Shown one piece after another: positions 26,228 through 34,116 of a stretch of DNA of 35,724 nucleotides. Numbering within the stretch: position 1 is the first letter of the stretch; each line of letters begins with the position of its first letter. The position numbers and the translations under genes are program-made. This stretch comes from Magnetococcales bacterium (GTDB taxonomy: Bacteria > Pseudomonadota > Magnetococcia > Magnetococcales > Magnetaquicoccaceae): assembly GCA_002753095.1 (NCBI GenBank), contig PDZU01000028.1, positions 1-35,724 on the forward strand, written 5' to 3'. Below the pieces are notes generated by a model that saw only the letters and a program-made list of their open reading frames with translations, had not been told where the DNA came from and searched no databases.

Positions 26228-27394
26228 TCAACCGGCTTTTTTGCGATAATATTCCAGCAGAGAATAGGCGGGCACAAAACCGCGTAACACACCAGCGTCG
26301 GTGATGACGGGTAAAGCGAACAGATTGTGCTGCTTGAGCAGGTCAGCAGCCTCATCAATGGTGCCACGGGCAGGAACAGTGACCATGCGCTGCCGCTCAT
26401 TGAGCTTGCCAATCGCCTGACTCAGCAAAGCCTTCTCCTGCGGCGTGGCCGCCTTGGAACCATGGAAAGCACCCATCATTTTGCGCACGTCTCCCTGACT
26501 GATCACCCGGACCAGAATGCCCTGGCTCTCAACCCCCAGAATGCGCTGACCATCGGGAAACATGGCACCAACCGCATCACTGATGGGCGCCGATTCATTC
26601 AGCAGAAAGGGTGGCAAAGTCATCACCACCCGCAGCCCACCCGGTTCATTGGGGGCAGGCAAAGAGTCCGCCGTGCTGCGTGCCAACAAACCGGCAGCGC
26701 TGATGTCAAATTCATAGTCATCGGCAGCGCGGCTAGGCGCAGGCGGGGGGGCAGCGGGGGCAGGGGTCTCTTTGGGGGCATCGGCAGCCAACTCCTCCGC
26801 CGTGCCCGGCATATCCACCTTCAAAAGCGTGTTGGCCGTCCCCCTGGAGAGCAGCCAGTGTACCGGAGCAGCACGAAACTCGGAGACCTTGATCTCCATG
26901 CCAATGTCCAGATAGGTGGTGTTGACATTGAGCGTGGCCGGTAATGAGCCACCACTCAGATGCTCAACCCCATCCAGAAAAAGATGTCCACCCGATAATT
27001 TCTCTTCAATGCGGGTGTTGAGACTGCCCATGATCTGGTTGGCAATCTCATGAAAACCTTCCTGGATCTCTTCCGTGTACTCTCTGGACTTGACATTCTT
27101 TTGTACCACCGCCTTGGGCAGCATCATCATCAGGCCAGACAAGGCAATGGCAGCCGGAGCGTCCATCAAGAGATGGATGTTGCCCGAATTGAGCCCATCC
27201 TCAACAGCATGCGAAGAGCTGTACTCAGCCCCAAACAGGAAACCCAGATCATCCTCACCCCGGATAATATTGACCTCTGTGAGGGTGCATTCCACGGGCG
27301 CATCAACGAGCGTATTCAAATCGTCGGACAGCTTCTGAAAGAAGCTCAGGAAAAACTGTCTGGCCTTTTTGGCGATCTGATCAGGAATTTCCAT
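26228..27394 (-). CDS. CheX/CheC-like CheY-P phosphatase domain fused to CBS pair
   Basis: 388 residues. Residues ~1-185 resemble the CheC/CheX/FliY phosphatase fold, with the diagnostic helix EEIQEGFHEIANQIMGS carrying Glu116 and Asn119 (E-x-x-N), the pair that positions water for CheY-P hydrolysis. Only one such motif is seen, as in CheX. An Ala/Pro linker (~205-225) leads to residues ~255-385, which fit two CBS motifs: ISDAVGAMF...ILVRVISQGDVRKMM and MVTVPARGTIDEAADLLKQ, then FALPVITDAGVLRGFVP. CBS pairs usually bind adenine nucleotides or related ligands. The gene lies 76 bp downstream of cheY2 on the same strand, so the likely substrate is CheY2-P, with activity tuned by a nucleotide. 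The CBS assignment is from pattern only. The SD before ATG 27394 is weak. Confidence 0.78.
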   Translation of the reverse strand: MEIPDQIAKKARQFFLSFFQKLSDDLNTLVDAPVECTLTEVNIIRGEDDLGFLFGAEYSSSHAVEDGLNSGNIHLLMDAPAAIALSGLMMMLPKAVVQKNVKSREYTEEIQEGFHEIANQIMGSLNTRIEEKLSGGHLFLDGVEHLSGGSLPATLNVNTTYLDIGMEIKVSEFRAAPVHWLLSRGTANTLLKVDMPGTAEELAADAPKETPAPAAPPPAPSRAADDYEFDISAAGLLARSTADSLPAPNEPGGLRVVMTLPPFLLNESAPISDAVGAMFPDGQRILGVESQGILVRVISQGDVRKMMGAFHGSKAATPQEKALLSQAIGKLNERQRMVTVPARGTIDEAADLLKQHNLFALPVITDAGVLRGFVPAYSLLEYYRKKAG

Positions 27395-27470
27395 GTTCTA
27401 TCTGCCTGTTCGAACGGTCGATCTGTGCCTTGACGGATTCGGCTGCCAAAAGCGGGTACGGGTAACGACC

Positions 27471-27845
27471 CTATTTCATAAACTTGGTCAAAACTTCCTG
27501 CAACATTTCGGAAGTGAATGGCTTTTTGATATGGCCGTTGGCACCGGCAGAATCGGCAGCTTCCACCTTGCTCTCACCACCCTCGGTGGTGACCATGACA
27601 ATCGGGATGGACTGCGTGGCGTGCGGACCGCTGCGCACACTTTTCACGAAGGTCAAGCCGTCCATGATCGGCATGTTCCAGTCGGAAAGAATCAAATCCA
27701 CGGCAACACCACTGTTGAGGACATCCAATCCCTCCTGACCGTTACCCGCCTCGACAATGTCATCAATCTCAAACCCTGCCTGACGCAAACCCCGAGCAAC
27801 GATTTTACGCATCACACTGGAATCATCAACAATCAGCACACGCAT
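27471..27845 (-). CDS. cheY: CheY response regulator (system 2, DWNMP type)
   Basis: 124 residues, one receiver. Asp7/Asp8, phospho-acceptor Asp55 in LSDWNMPIMDGLTF, Thr in MVTTEG, and Lys in IKKPFTSEML are present. SDWNMP-x-MDGL is the signature of flagellar-motor CheY such as that of E. coli, so this is the better candidate for FliM binding. Start: ATG 27845 has AAGGAG seven bases upstream; the in-frame ATG at 27878 would add eleven unconserved residues. It is followed by the CheX-CBS gene. Confidence 0.95.
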   Translation of the reverse strand: MRVLIVDDSSVMRKIVARGLRQAGFEIDDIVEAGNGQEGLDVLNSGVAVDLILSDWNMPIMDGLTFVKSVRSGPHATQSIPIVMVTTEGGESKVEAADSAGANGHIKKPFTSEMLQEVLTKFMK

Positions 27846-27887
27846 TACTTTCTCCTTGGTAACATGTTTGACGCCCATGCGGGACGG

Positions 27888-27893
27888 ATTATA
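27888..27893 (-). promoter_or_regulatory. Candidate -10 element upstream of cheY2
   Basis: TATAAT on the minus strand (in a GAGTATATAAT context), 42 bp before the cheY2 start and within the 149-bp gap after cheR2. No matching -35 is evident, so a separate promoter for cheY2-cheX-CBS is only suggested. Confidence 0.25.
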
Positions 27894-27994
27894 TACTCGT
27901 CAGGCATCCGAGGCTCGCATGCCCTCTCAAAACCGGATCAGAGTAACCTTTTTACTCGCCAAGTCAAGAGAAAATCCACAATAACACCCAGCAA

Positions 27995-28837
27995 TCACAG
28001 CATGGGTTGGTACAACACGGCCCGTCCGACGGTGATCTGTTTGAAACCGGCCTCCAGCCCCATCAAAGATTCGGAGGCACCAATGGCAAAATAACCGTCT
28101 GGTCGATTGAGTGCCGAACGCATGCGCACACAAATTTGCCGCTTCAGATCATCGGCAAAATAGATTAACACATTGCGACACAGAATCAGGTCAAACTTGC
28201 CCAATGGCGCATAATCATCCTTGAGGTTGAACTGCTCAAACTTGACCGCTCTGCGGATGTTGGCAACCACCTCATAGATGTCCCCTTCCCGTTTGAAATA
28301 GGTCTCCAGGAAGCCAGGACGCATGCCCCGCGAGATGGCCAAGTGGTTGTACCGGCCTTGACGGGCCGTGACCAGGGAAGAGGCCGAAATATCCGTGCCA
28401 AGGATCTGAATTTTGCTGATGTCAAAATTGGGATCCAGTTTGCGCCCGGCAGCATCCAGCAGCATGGCCACCGAATAGGCTTCCTGACCGGTCGCCGCTG
28501 CCGCAGACCAGATGCGGATCTTTTGCTGTCGCGACTTGTTAACCATGCGCGGCAAAACATCATCGGCCAGAGCCGAGAAAAATGAATCATCCCGAAACCA
28601 AAGCGTCTCATGCGTCGTCAACGCATCAACCACCTTCGTTCGTAATATGCCAGTATCACGGGACAATTTCTGGAAGAACTCGCCGAAATTTTGGCAGCCA
28701 TGCGGGGCCAATAGCGGGGCCAGACGGTTTTCAACAAAATACTCTTTGCCCGCCTGAAGATCCACGCCACTATGCTCACGCATGAACTGCCTGATCCATT
28801 GAAACTCTTCTGGAGAAACGGCTGTCAAAACGCCCAA
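27995..28837 (-). CDS. cheR: CheR receptor methyltransferase (second copy)
   Basis: 280 residues from the chosen start. CheR N-terminal helices (FMREHSGVDL), THETLWFRDDSFF, the SAM site RIWSAAAATGQEAYSVAM, LGTDISASSL, LILCRNVLIYFADD and DGYFAIGASESL are present. It methylates system 2 receptors. Start: the frame extends to a GTG at 28861 that overlaps the cheB2 stop but has no SD. A perfect AGGAGG (28846-28851), directly after the cheB2 stop, points to the TTG at 28837. cheB2 and cheR2 are therefore translationally linked either way. The Cys of the usual A-P-C-S motif is Ala, which some CheR homologues tolerate. Confidence 0.93.
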   Translation of the reverse strand: MGVLTAVSPEEFQWIRQFMREHSGVDLQAGKEYFVENRLAPLLAPHGCQNFGEFFQKLSRDTGILRTKVVDALTTHETLWFRDDSFFSALADDVLPRMVNKSRQQKIRIWSAAAATGQEAYSVAMLLDAAGRKLDPNFDISKIQILGTDISASSLVTARQGRYNHLAISRGMRPGFLETYFKREGDIYEVVANIRRAVKFEQFNLKDDYAPLGKFDLILCRNVLIYFADDLKRQICVRMRSALNRPDGYFAIGASESLMGLEAGFKQITVGRAVLYQPML

Positions 28838-28845
28838 TGACAGAT

Positions 28846-28851
28846 CCTCCT
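28846..28851 (-). promoter_or_regulatory. Ribosome binding site deciding the cheR2 start
   Basis: AGGAGG on the minus strand starts one base after the cheB2 TAG (28852-28854) and ends eight bases before the TTG at 28837. It supports TTG initiation over the upstream GTG at 28861. Confidence 0.55.
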
Positions 28852-30186
28852 CTATCGACACAATTCTGAAATTTTTGGACCCAACTCTTCCAGAGAGATG
28901 GATTCATCCGATAACCCCATCTCTTCCACCACCCGAGGCATGCCGTATACCACACAACTCTCCCGCGATTGGGTCAGGCAATAGGTCTTGCCCGACCGCT
29001 TTAAACCCTTGACCCCATTGGCACCATCGTTACCCATTCCGGTCAAGATGACCGCCAGAATGGGATCGGCATACGAGGCCATGACCGACATGAATAAAAC
29101 ATCAACCGCTGGACGGCAACCGTTTACTTTTGGACCATCATTCAAAACTGTTTTAAGCATGGTTCCATGCCGTTTCACCGAAAGATGACGTCCACCCGGT
29201 GCCAGCAAAATCTTGCCTGCCTCCACTTCCTGATCGTGCGCTGCCTCCATGACCGTATGCCCAGTGGAACGAGAGAGCTGGGCCGCCAGGGAGACGGTAA
29301 ACATGGGCGGCATGTGCTGCACAATCAGAGCCGGAATCGGCAACTTGGGTGGAATGCCACTCAGAACACGCGTCAGCGCCGCCGGTCCCCCCGTTGATGA
29401 ACCAATCAACAACAGTGCAGGCTTCTTGTCCCAGCCTGCAGCAGAACCGGAGGCAGAAGTGCCAACACTGGTGACAGGACGGCTCTCCCTTTCCATCTCC
29501 GTTCTGGCCGCCGTCACCCGTGTGCTGCGCAACGGCGGCGCAATGCGCGGTGGCTCCGTAAACGACGGCAACGGCGCACGACCAACCGTCGGCACCGGGG
29601 CACGGACGCGCTCACGCGGCTCCAGTGCTGCCGGAGAATGCGCCTCATTGGGAGGAGGGGTAAAAGCGCTGCGTGTCGGCAAGGGGGGCGGTGCAACCCG
29701 CATGCCCGCGACAGAGGATGCCCCCGCCTGCGTGGAGGTTCCGCCAGGAACGCCCTGACCCGGTGCCCGCCGACCGCGACGCGACAACAGGGACAATATG
29801 GGCCGTAAACTGGCCAGCAACGCCCCCTTCGAGCGATCCATGTCGCTCTCCAACGGCTTGGTGACAAAATCAAAGGCCCCGGAGTTCAAACACTCCACCA
29901 CAATGTCCGCATTGGTGTGCGAAGCACCACTGACCATCACCACGGTCACCTGCGGATAGTGAGCTGTGATGTGGTGCAGTGTATCCAGACCGTTCATCTC
30001 TGGCATCTCCACATCCAATAATACCACATCAATCGGTATTCTGCTCAATTTATCCAGAGCAATACGTCCGTTCGCAGCGAAATCGACCACCTCCACCCCA
30101 GGCACAGCCTCGGCAGATTGGCGAACGATCATGCGGTAGGTGGTCGTATCATCAACCACCATAACCCGGAGGGGAGCTGTTGTCAT
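28852..30186 (-). CDS. cheB: CheB protein-glutamate methylesterase (system 2)
   Basis: 444 residues. The receiver (1-~125) has Asp12/Asp13 and Asp58 in LLDVEMPEMNG, and Lys in FVTKPLE. A long Pro/Arg-rich linker (~145-245) is followed by the methylesterase domain: Ser in LLIGSSTGGPAALT, His in VQHMPPMFT and Asp in LTGMGNDGANG. The linker is about 30 residues longer than in the other CheB here. The gene lies between cheW2 and cheR2 and is probably co-transcribed with them from the receptor/cheA2 side. Confidence 0.97.
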   Translation of the reverse strand: MTTAPLRVMVVDDTTTYRMIVRQSAEAVPGVEVVDFAANGRIALDKLSRIPIDVVLLDVEMPEMNGLDTLHHITAHYPQVTVVMVSGASHTNADIVVECLNSGAFDFVTKPLESDMDRSKGALLASLRPILSLLSRRGRRAPGQGVPGGTSTQAGASSVAGMRVAPPPLPTRSAFTPPPNEAHSPAALEPRERVRAPVPTVGRAPLPSFTEPPRIAPPLRSTRVTAARTEMERESRPVTSVGTSASGSAAGWDKKPALLLIGSSTGGPAALTRVLSGIPPKLPIPALIVQHMPPMFTVSLAAQLSRSTGHTVMEAAHDQEVEAGKILLAPGGRHLSVKRHGTMLKTVLNDGPKVNGCRPAVDVLFMSVMASYADPILAVILTGMGNDGANGVKGLKRSGKTYCLTQSRESCVVYGMPRVVEEMGLSDESISLEELGPKISELCR

Positions 30187-30252
30187 ATCCTGTTCCGTGG
30201 AGATGCGATCAAACGGCTGGTCAGTAAAATGGTCATCGGGACCAACTGACTC

Positions 30253-30771
30253 TTATCCATCAACGGCAGAGGGGCTGGGATGATCATCTGTACCAAATAT
30301 TTTGGCAACATTCAGAATGACCAGCAACTCTTTTTCGATGCGGACCACACCGCGAATAAAGGGAGCCGAAATTCCCTTCAGGTTGGCAGGCGGGGGCAAA
30401 ATATGATCATCCGGTACATTGCGCACATCCCCCAGACGGTCCACCACCAAGCCAACCGGATCCTCCCAGGTGCATTGCGTATCGGCCAATCGCCGACTGA
30501 TACGCATCACCTCGTGATGGGTCTTCATGATGACATTGTACTGTTTTAACGGATCTTTGCCCTCTTGCCGCGCCACCTCCTCGCGGGTCCAGGAAAAACG
30601 CCGTTTCAGGTCGAAGAGCGTAATAATGCGACCCCGTATGTTCAACATTCCTCGAATATAATTCGGTGAACCTGGGATCGGGGTATATTCCATGGAACGG
30701 TTGATCTCACGCACCAACAGAATATCGACTCCGATATAGATGTTGCCCAAGTGAAAGGTACTAACCAGCAT
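30253..30771 (-). CDS. cheW: CheW coupling protein (system 2)
   Basis: 172 residues. CheW pattern: FHLGNIYIGVDILLVREI, YIRGMLNIRGRIITLFDLK, DPVGLVVDRLGDVR, IRGVVRIEKELLVILNVAKIF. It carries an insert of about 30 residues between the NIRGR strand and the GLVVD strand (~75-105), longer than in the other CheW. It should bridge system 2 receptors and CheA2. GGAG lies nine bases before ATG 30771. It is 39 bp downstream of cheA2 and 66 bp upstream of cheB2. Confidence 0.94.
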   Translation of the reverse strand: MLVSTFHLGNIYIGVDILLVREINRSMEYTPIPGSPNYIRGMLNIRGRIITLFDLKRRFSWTREEVARQEGKDPLKQYNVIMKTHHEVMRISRRLADTQCTWEDPVGLVVDRLGDVRNVPDDHILPPPANLKGISAPFIRGVVRIEKELLVILNVAKIFGTDDHPSPSAVDG

Positions 30772-30810
30772 GGGTGATTACTCCGCAAAGTATGCCAAAA
30801 ACCAAGTCTG

Positions 30811-33800
30811 TTACACCCGCTTCAAGGTTGCCAACATGTTCAACAGTCGGAACTTGTCTGTCGACGGCACACAGCCTACCATACCGGACCGCACACAACG
30901 GGTGACCAGATCGGATGAAATGAACGATGTGGTTGCAATAATCGGCGTATCGGCATTGAGTGTGCTGGGAATCTCTTTTGCCAACTCCAAGCCATCCATG
31001 ACCGGCATATTGATGTCGGTCACCACCAGATCGTAGGGGGTGTTCTTCAGGCGTTGCGAGGCGATCATGCCATCTTCTGCCTGTTCCACCATGAAACCGG
31101 CCTGGGTCAGGTAGGTTGTGGTGACGATACGCAGGAAAGGTGTATCATCCACTACCAGGGCTTTCAGGCCGTCATAGTCCACCGGCGTCTCCACCGAATG
31201 CGGCATAATATCGGCCAGTTGGAAGAGACGGTTCAAATCCGGGAAGAGCACCAAACGGCCATCGATACGCGCTGTGCCAAACAGACCATCGGCTTGAATG
31301 ACGTGGGTGTCCAGATCGATGTAGGCTTCCATGGTATCCACAATACGGGAAAACATCAGCCCAACCTGCAGACCAGAGATGGCGGGAACCACCATGCAGA
31401 AAGTATCCTCGTCGCTGTTGGACTCACCCGAATAACCATTGCCCTCCAGGCCCAGAATATGGTCCGGGTAGAGAATGTGGAAGCTGACCCCATTATAGTG
31501 CATGTAGGACTGATGGTTGATATTTTCCATCCGGCAATTGCCCCGTTGGATAACCTCCACCCGACTGACCATGTTGTTGACAATACCCATGACCAGACCG
31601 CTGGGGGTTTCCAGCAGGATAATATTCTGTTTTTCGCGCAGGGCAGCCCGTGTGACCTCTTCCATATCGGCGCTGGCGGCCTCCAGGCTGCTGAAGTTGA
31701 TCTTGGCCTTCTCGACAATACCGGCATAGTCGATGATGGAGGCCACACTACCGTCACCCAGAATGGTGACCGCCGAAAAACAGGTGGTGTCCTTGGCGTA
31801 AGAGGGTAGGGGTTTCACCACGATCTCTTCGCTATCCAGCACATCGTCCACCACCAGACCGAAGGTGTTGCCGCTGACATTGATGACCATCACATAGATG
31901 GCCTGACTGTAATGGCTGATGGAGTGCCCAGGCGGTCGTGAAGTCCGCTTGGGTGCTGGCTGGTTGCCATTGTTGGCGCTGTTGTTTTTTTGCTCCTGTG
32001 AATGCTGGCGCGACCAGACATCCATCCAGCGAATGCCACCATCACCATCCGGGGTTTCTATGCCCAGAGTACTGGCCAGATCCACCAGAGGCAACAAAGT
32101 GTGCCGCAAGGAGAGCACCGGTGCATCGCAGACCATTTGAATCTGCTTGGCCAGATCGGTCTCTGCCACACGCACGATCTCAATCAAGCCGATCTCCGGG
32201 ATGGCAAAACGCAGCTTGCCTGCCGACACAATCATGGCCGGAATAATGGCCAGGGTCAGGGGCAGCTTCAGGATGATGCGGGTGCCCTTGCCCACCTTGG
32301 AGGCAATATGCACCGTCCCGCGCAACTTTTCGATGTTGGTCCGTACCACATCCATGCCCACACCACGCCCTGAGACGTCGGAAACCTTTTTGGCCATGGA
32401 AAAGCCGGGGGCAAAGATCAGATCCAGCAACTCCTCTTCGCTCATCTCTGCGGCGCGTGACTCGGTGATCAACCCTTTCTCGATGGCCTTGGTCTTGATC
32501 CTTTCCGAATCGATACCGGCGCCATCGTCGATCAGAGCGATGTTGACCATGCCGTTTTCATGATAGGCCGCCAGCTCCACCTTGCCCGCTTCCGGCTTGC
32601 CGATGCCTACACGATCCTTGGGCAATTCGATGGCATGGTCGGCCACGTTGCGGATCATGTGGGTCAAGGGGTCGGAGAGATGCTCGATCACCGACTTGTC
32701 CAACTCCACGTCGCCGCCGCGCACCTCCAGATCGATCTTTTTCCCCAGCTTGAGAGCCAAGTCGCGCACAATACGGGGAAACTTGTTGAACACCACATTG
32801 ACCGGCTGCATGCGCGCCTGCATCACCTTGCCGTGAATGCGGCTGGTCACCGAGTCAATGCTCTGCACCAATGAGGCCAAGTGGGGGGATTGCGCCACAA
32901 AACTGGAGGTGGCCCGAATCAACTGATTGCGGGTGAGCACCAATTCACCGGCCATGTTGATCAATTCATCCAGCAGAGCCACACTGACACGCAGCGTCTC
33001 TTCCACGGTGGGCTGTCCGGCTTTGGCCTTCTCCTCGGTCCGTCCCGCCGTGCCCGCACCACCCGCATCGGCACGGGGTTTGAGCAAGCGGGCCGAGTAG
33101 GAGGAAGATTTGGGCTTGGCGACTGCCCTGACCGGCTCTGCTTCCACCACCTCTGGTACAGCCGCCTTGCTGACCGGAACCGGTGGTGCCAATTTGTTGA
33201 CCAAGGCCGTGGGTATGGCAAGCAACTGAATGGCTTGCGGTTTGAGCTGCACAATGTCCTGCAACAGATCGGCGGTCAACACCGAAGAGACCAGCAGGCG
33301 CAAGGTCTTGTCCGGCAGCGTGGGCACACTTCCCCCGGATCCTAACGCCGGCTTGAAATCCACCACCGTGCCAACAGATTCTACCAACTGGCTGAATTGA
33401 TTGACAAAATCCTTACGTTCTTTTTCGTCATCCAGGGCGACTTCCAGGCGCACATCGTAAAACTTGCGATTCTCCTTTAGGGCATCAGAGACGGCACTGG
33501 TATAGTTATCCAGGACAAACGGATCGTTATTGGTGGTCGCAACCGCCGTGCTGGAGGCCGCTTCAGCAGGTGCTGCCTCAGGTGTCGCTTCGGCTGCAGG
33601 GGCGACAGGCGCTGGGGCTGCTTCTACTGCTGGCGCGGCGGCCTTGGGTGCAGGCGAACTGGGCACAGCATGACCCGAACGCTCCAAAATAGCCAAAATG
33701 GCAGCCACCTCGGCTGAGGCGTCCACCGCCTCGCTGTTGATGACATCGTGCACCATGGTTTTTAACTTGTCCAAGGCGGACAGCAGGCTGTCGGAGACCT

Positions 33801-34062
33801 CTGAGGTGGGTTCGATGCTCTTGTCGCGCACCTTACCCAACAGGTTTTCCATGGTATGGCTCAGCTTGGAAATCGCTGTCAGGCCAAAGAAGCCCGCAGA
33901 TCCCTTGATCGAGTGGACGCCTCGGAACAGACTGTTGATGATTTCCGGGTCGGTGGCGGCTCCACGCTCTTCCAGGATCAGCAGATTGGGCTCGATGTTC
34001 TCCAGGTGCTCCGTAGACTCCTGGACAAACATCGCTAATAGTTCTTCATCTTCTTCCGCCAT
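30811..34062 (-). CDS. cheA: CheA hybrid kinase with extra CheW-like domain and C-terminal receiver (system 2)
   Basis: 1083 residues, about 380 more than the other CheA. P1 has His50 (GVHSIKGSAG). An Ala/Pro linker leads to a P2-like region (~185-290). P3 begins LLDELINMAGELVLTRNQL. P4 has HMIRNVADHAIE, LIDDGAGID and SGRGVGMDVV. P5 contains an insert of ~40 Asn/Gln/Arg-rich residues. A second CheW-like domain (~795-955) follows, then a receiver (~965-1080) with VVDD and Asp in VVTDINMPVMDG. The receiver's usual Lys is Ser in CVPSTDKF, so its phosphorylation chemistry may be altered. It may act as an internal phosphate sink or array element. GGAG lies eight bases before ATG 34062. It lies 54 bp downstream of a receptor gene. 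Confidence 0.96.
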   Translation of the reverse strand: MAEEDEELLAMFVQESTEHLENIEPNLLILEERGAATDPEIINSLFRGVHSIKGSAGFFGLTAISKLSHTMENLLGKVRDKSIEPTSEVSDSLLSALDKLKTMVHDVINSEAVDASAEVAAILAILERSGHAVPSSPAPKAAAPAVEAAPAPVAPAAEATPEAAPAEAASSTAVATTNNDPFVLDNYTSAVSDALKENRKFYDVRLEVALDDEKERKDFVNQFSQLVESVGTVVDFKPALGSGGSVPTLPDKTLRLLVSSVLTADLLQDIVQLKPQAIQLLAIPTALVNKLAPPVPVSKAAVPEVVEAEPVRAVAKPKSSSYSARLLKPRADAGGAGTAGRTEEKAKAGQPTVEETLRVSVALLDELINMAGELVLTRNQLIRATSSFVAQSPHLASLVQSIDSVTSRIHGKVMQARMQPVNVVFNKFPRIVRDLALKLGKKIDLEVRGGDVELDKSVIEHLSDPLTHMIRNVADHAIELPKDRVGIGKPEAGKVELAAYHENGMVNIALIDDGAGIDSERIKTKAIEKGLITESRAAEMSEEELLDLIFAPGFSMAKKVSDVSGRGVGMDVVRTNIEKLRGTVHIASKVGKGTRIILKLPLTLAIIPAMIVSAGKLRFAIPEIGLIEIVRVAETDLAKQIQMVCDAPVLSLRHTLLPLVDLASTLGIETPDGDGGIRWMDVWSRQHSQEQKNNSANNGNQPAPKRTSRPPGHSISHYSQAIYVMVINVSGNTFGLVVDDVLDSEEIVVKPLPSYAKDTTCFSAVTILGDGSVASIIDYAGIVEKAKINFSSLEAASADMEEVTRAALREKQNIILLETPSGLVMGIVNNMVSRVEVIQRGNCRMENINHQSYMHYNGVSFHILYPDHILGLEGNGYSGESNSDEDTFCMVVPAISGLQVGLMFSRIVDTMEAYIDLDTHVIQADGLFGTARIDGRLVLFPDLNRLFQLADIMPHSVETPVDYDGLKALVVDDTPFLRIVTTTYLTQAGFMVEQAEDGMIASQRLKNTPYDLVVTDINMPVMDGLELAKEIPSTLNADTPIIATTSFISSDLVTRCVRSGMVGCVPSTDKFRLLNMLATLKRV

Positions 34063-34116
34063 TCTCTTTCTCCATCCGCAGAAACTTAAGAGATCCAGGG
34101 TGCAGTTGCCTGGATT

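Noticed and set aside
26228-27394. Reading the N-terminal domain as FliM/FliN motor switch protein
   Set aside because: There is no SpoA-like C-terminal domain, and the E-x-x-N helix favours CheC/CheX.
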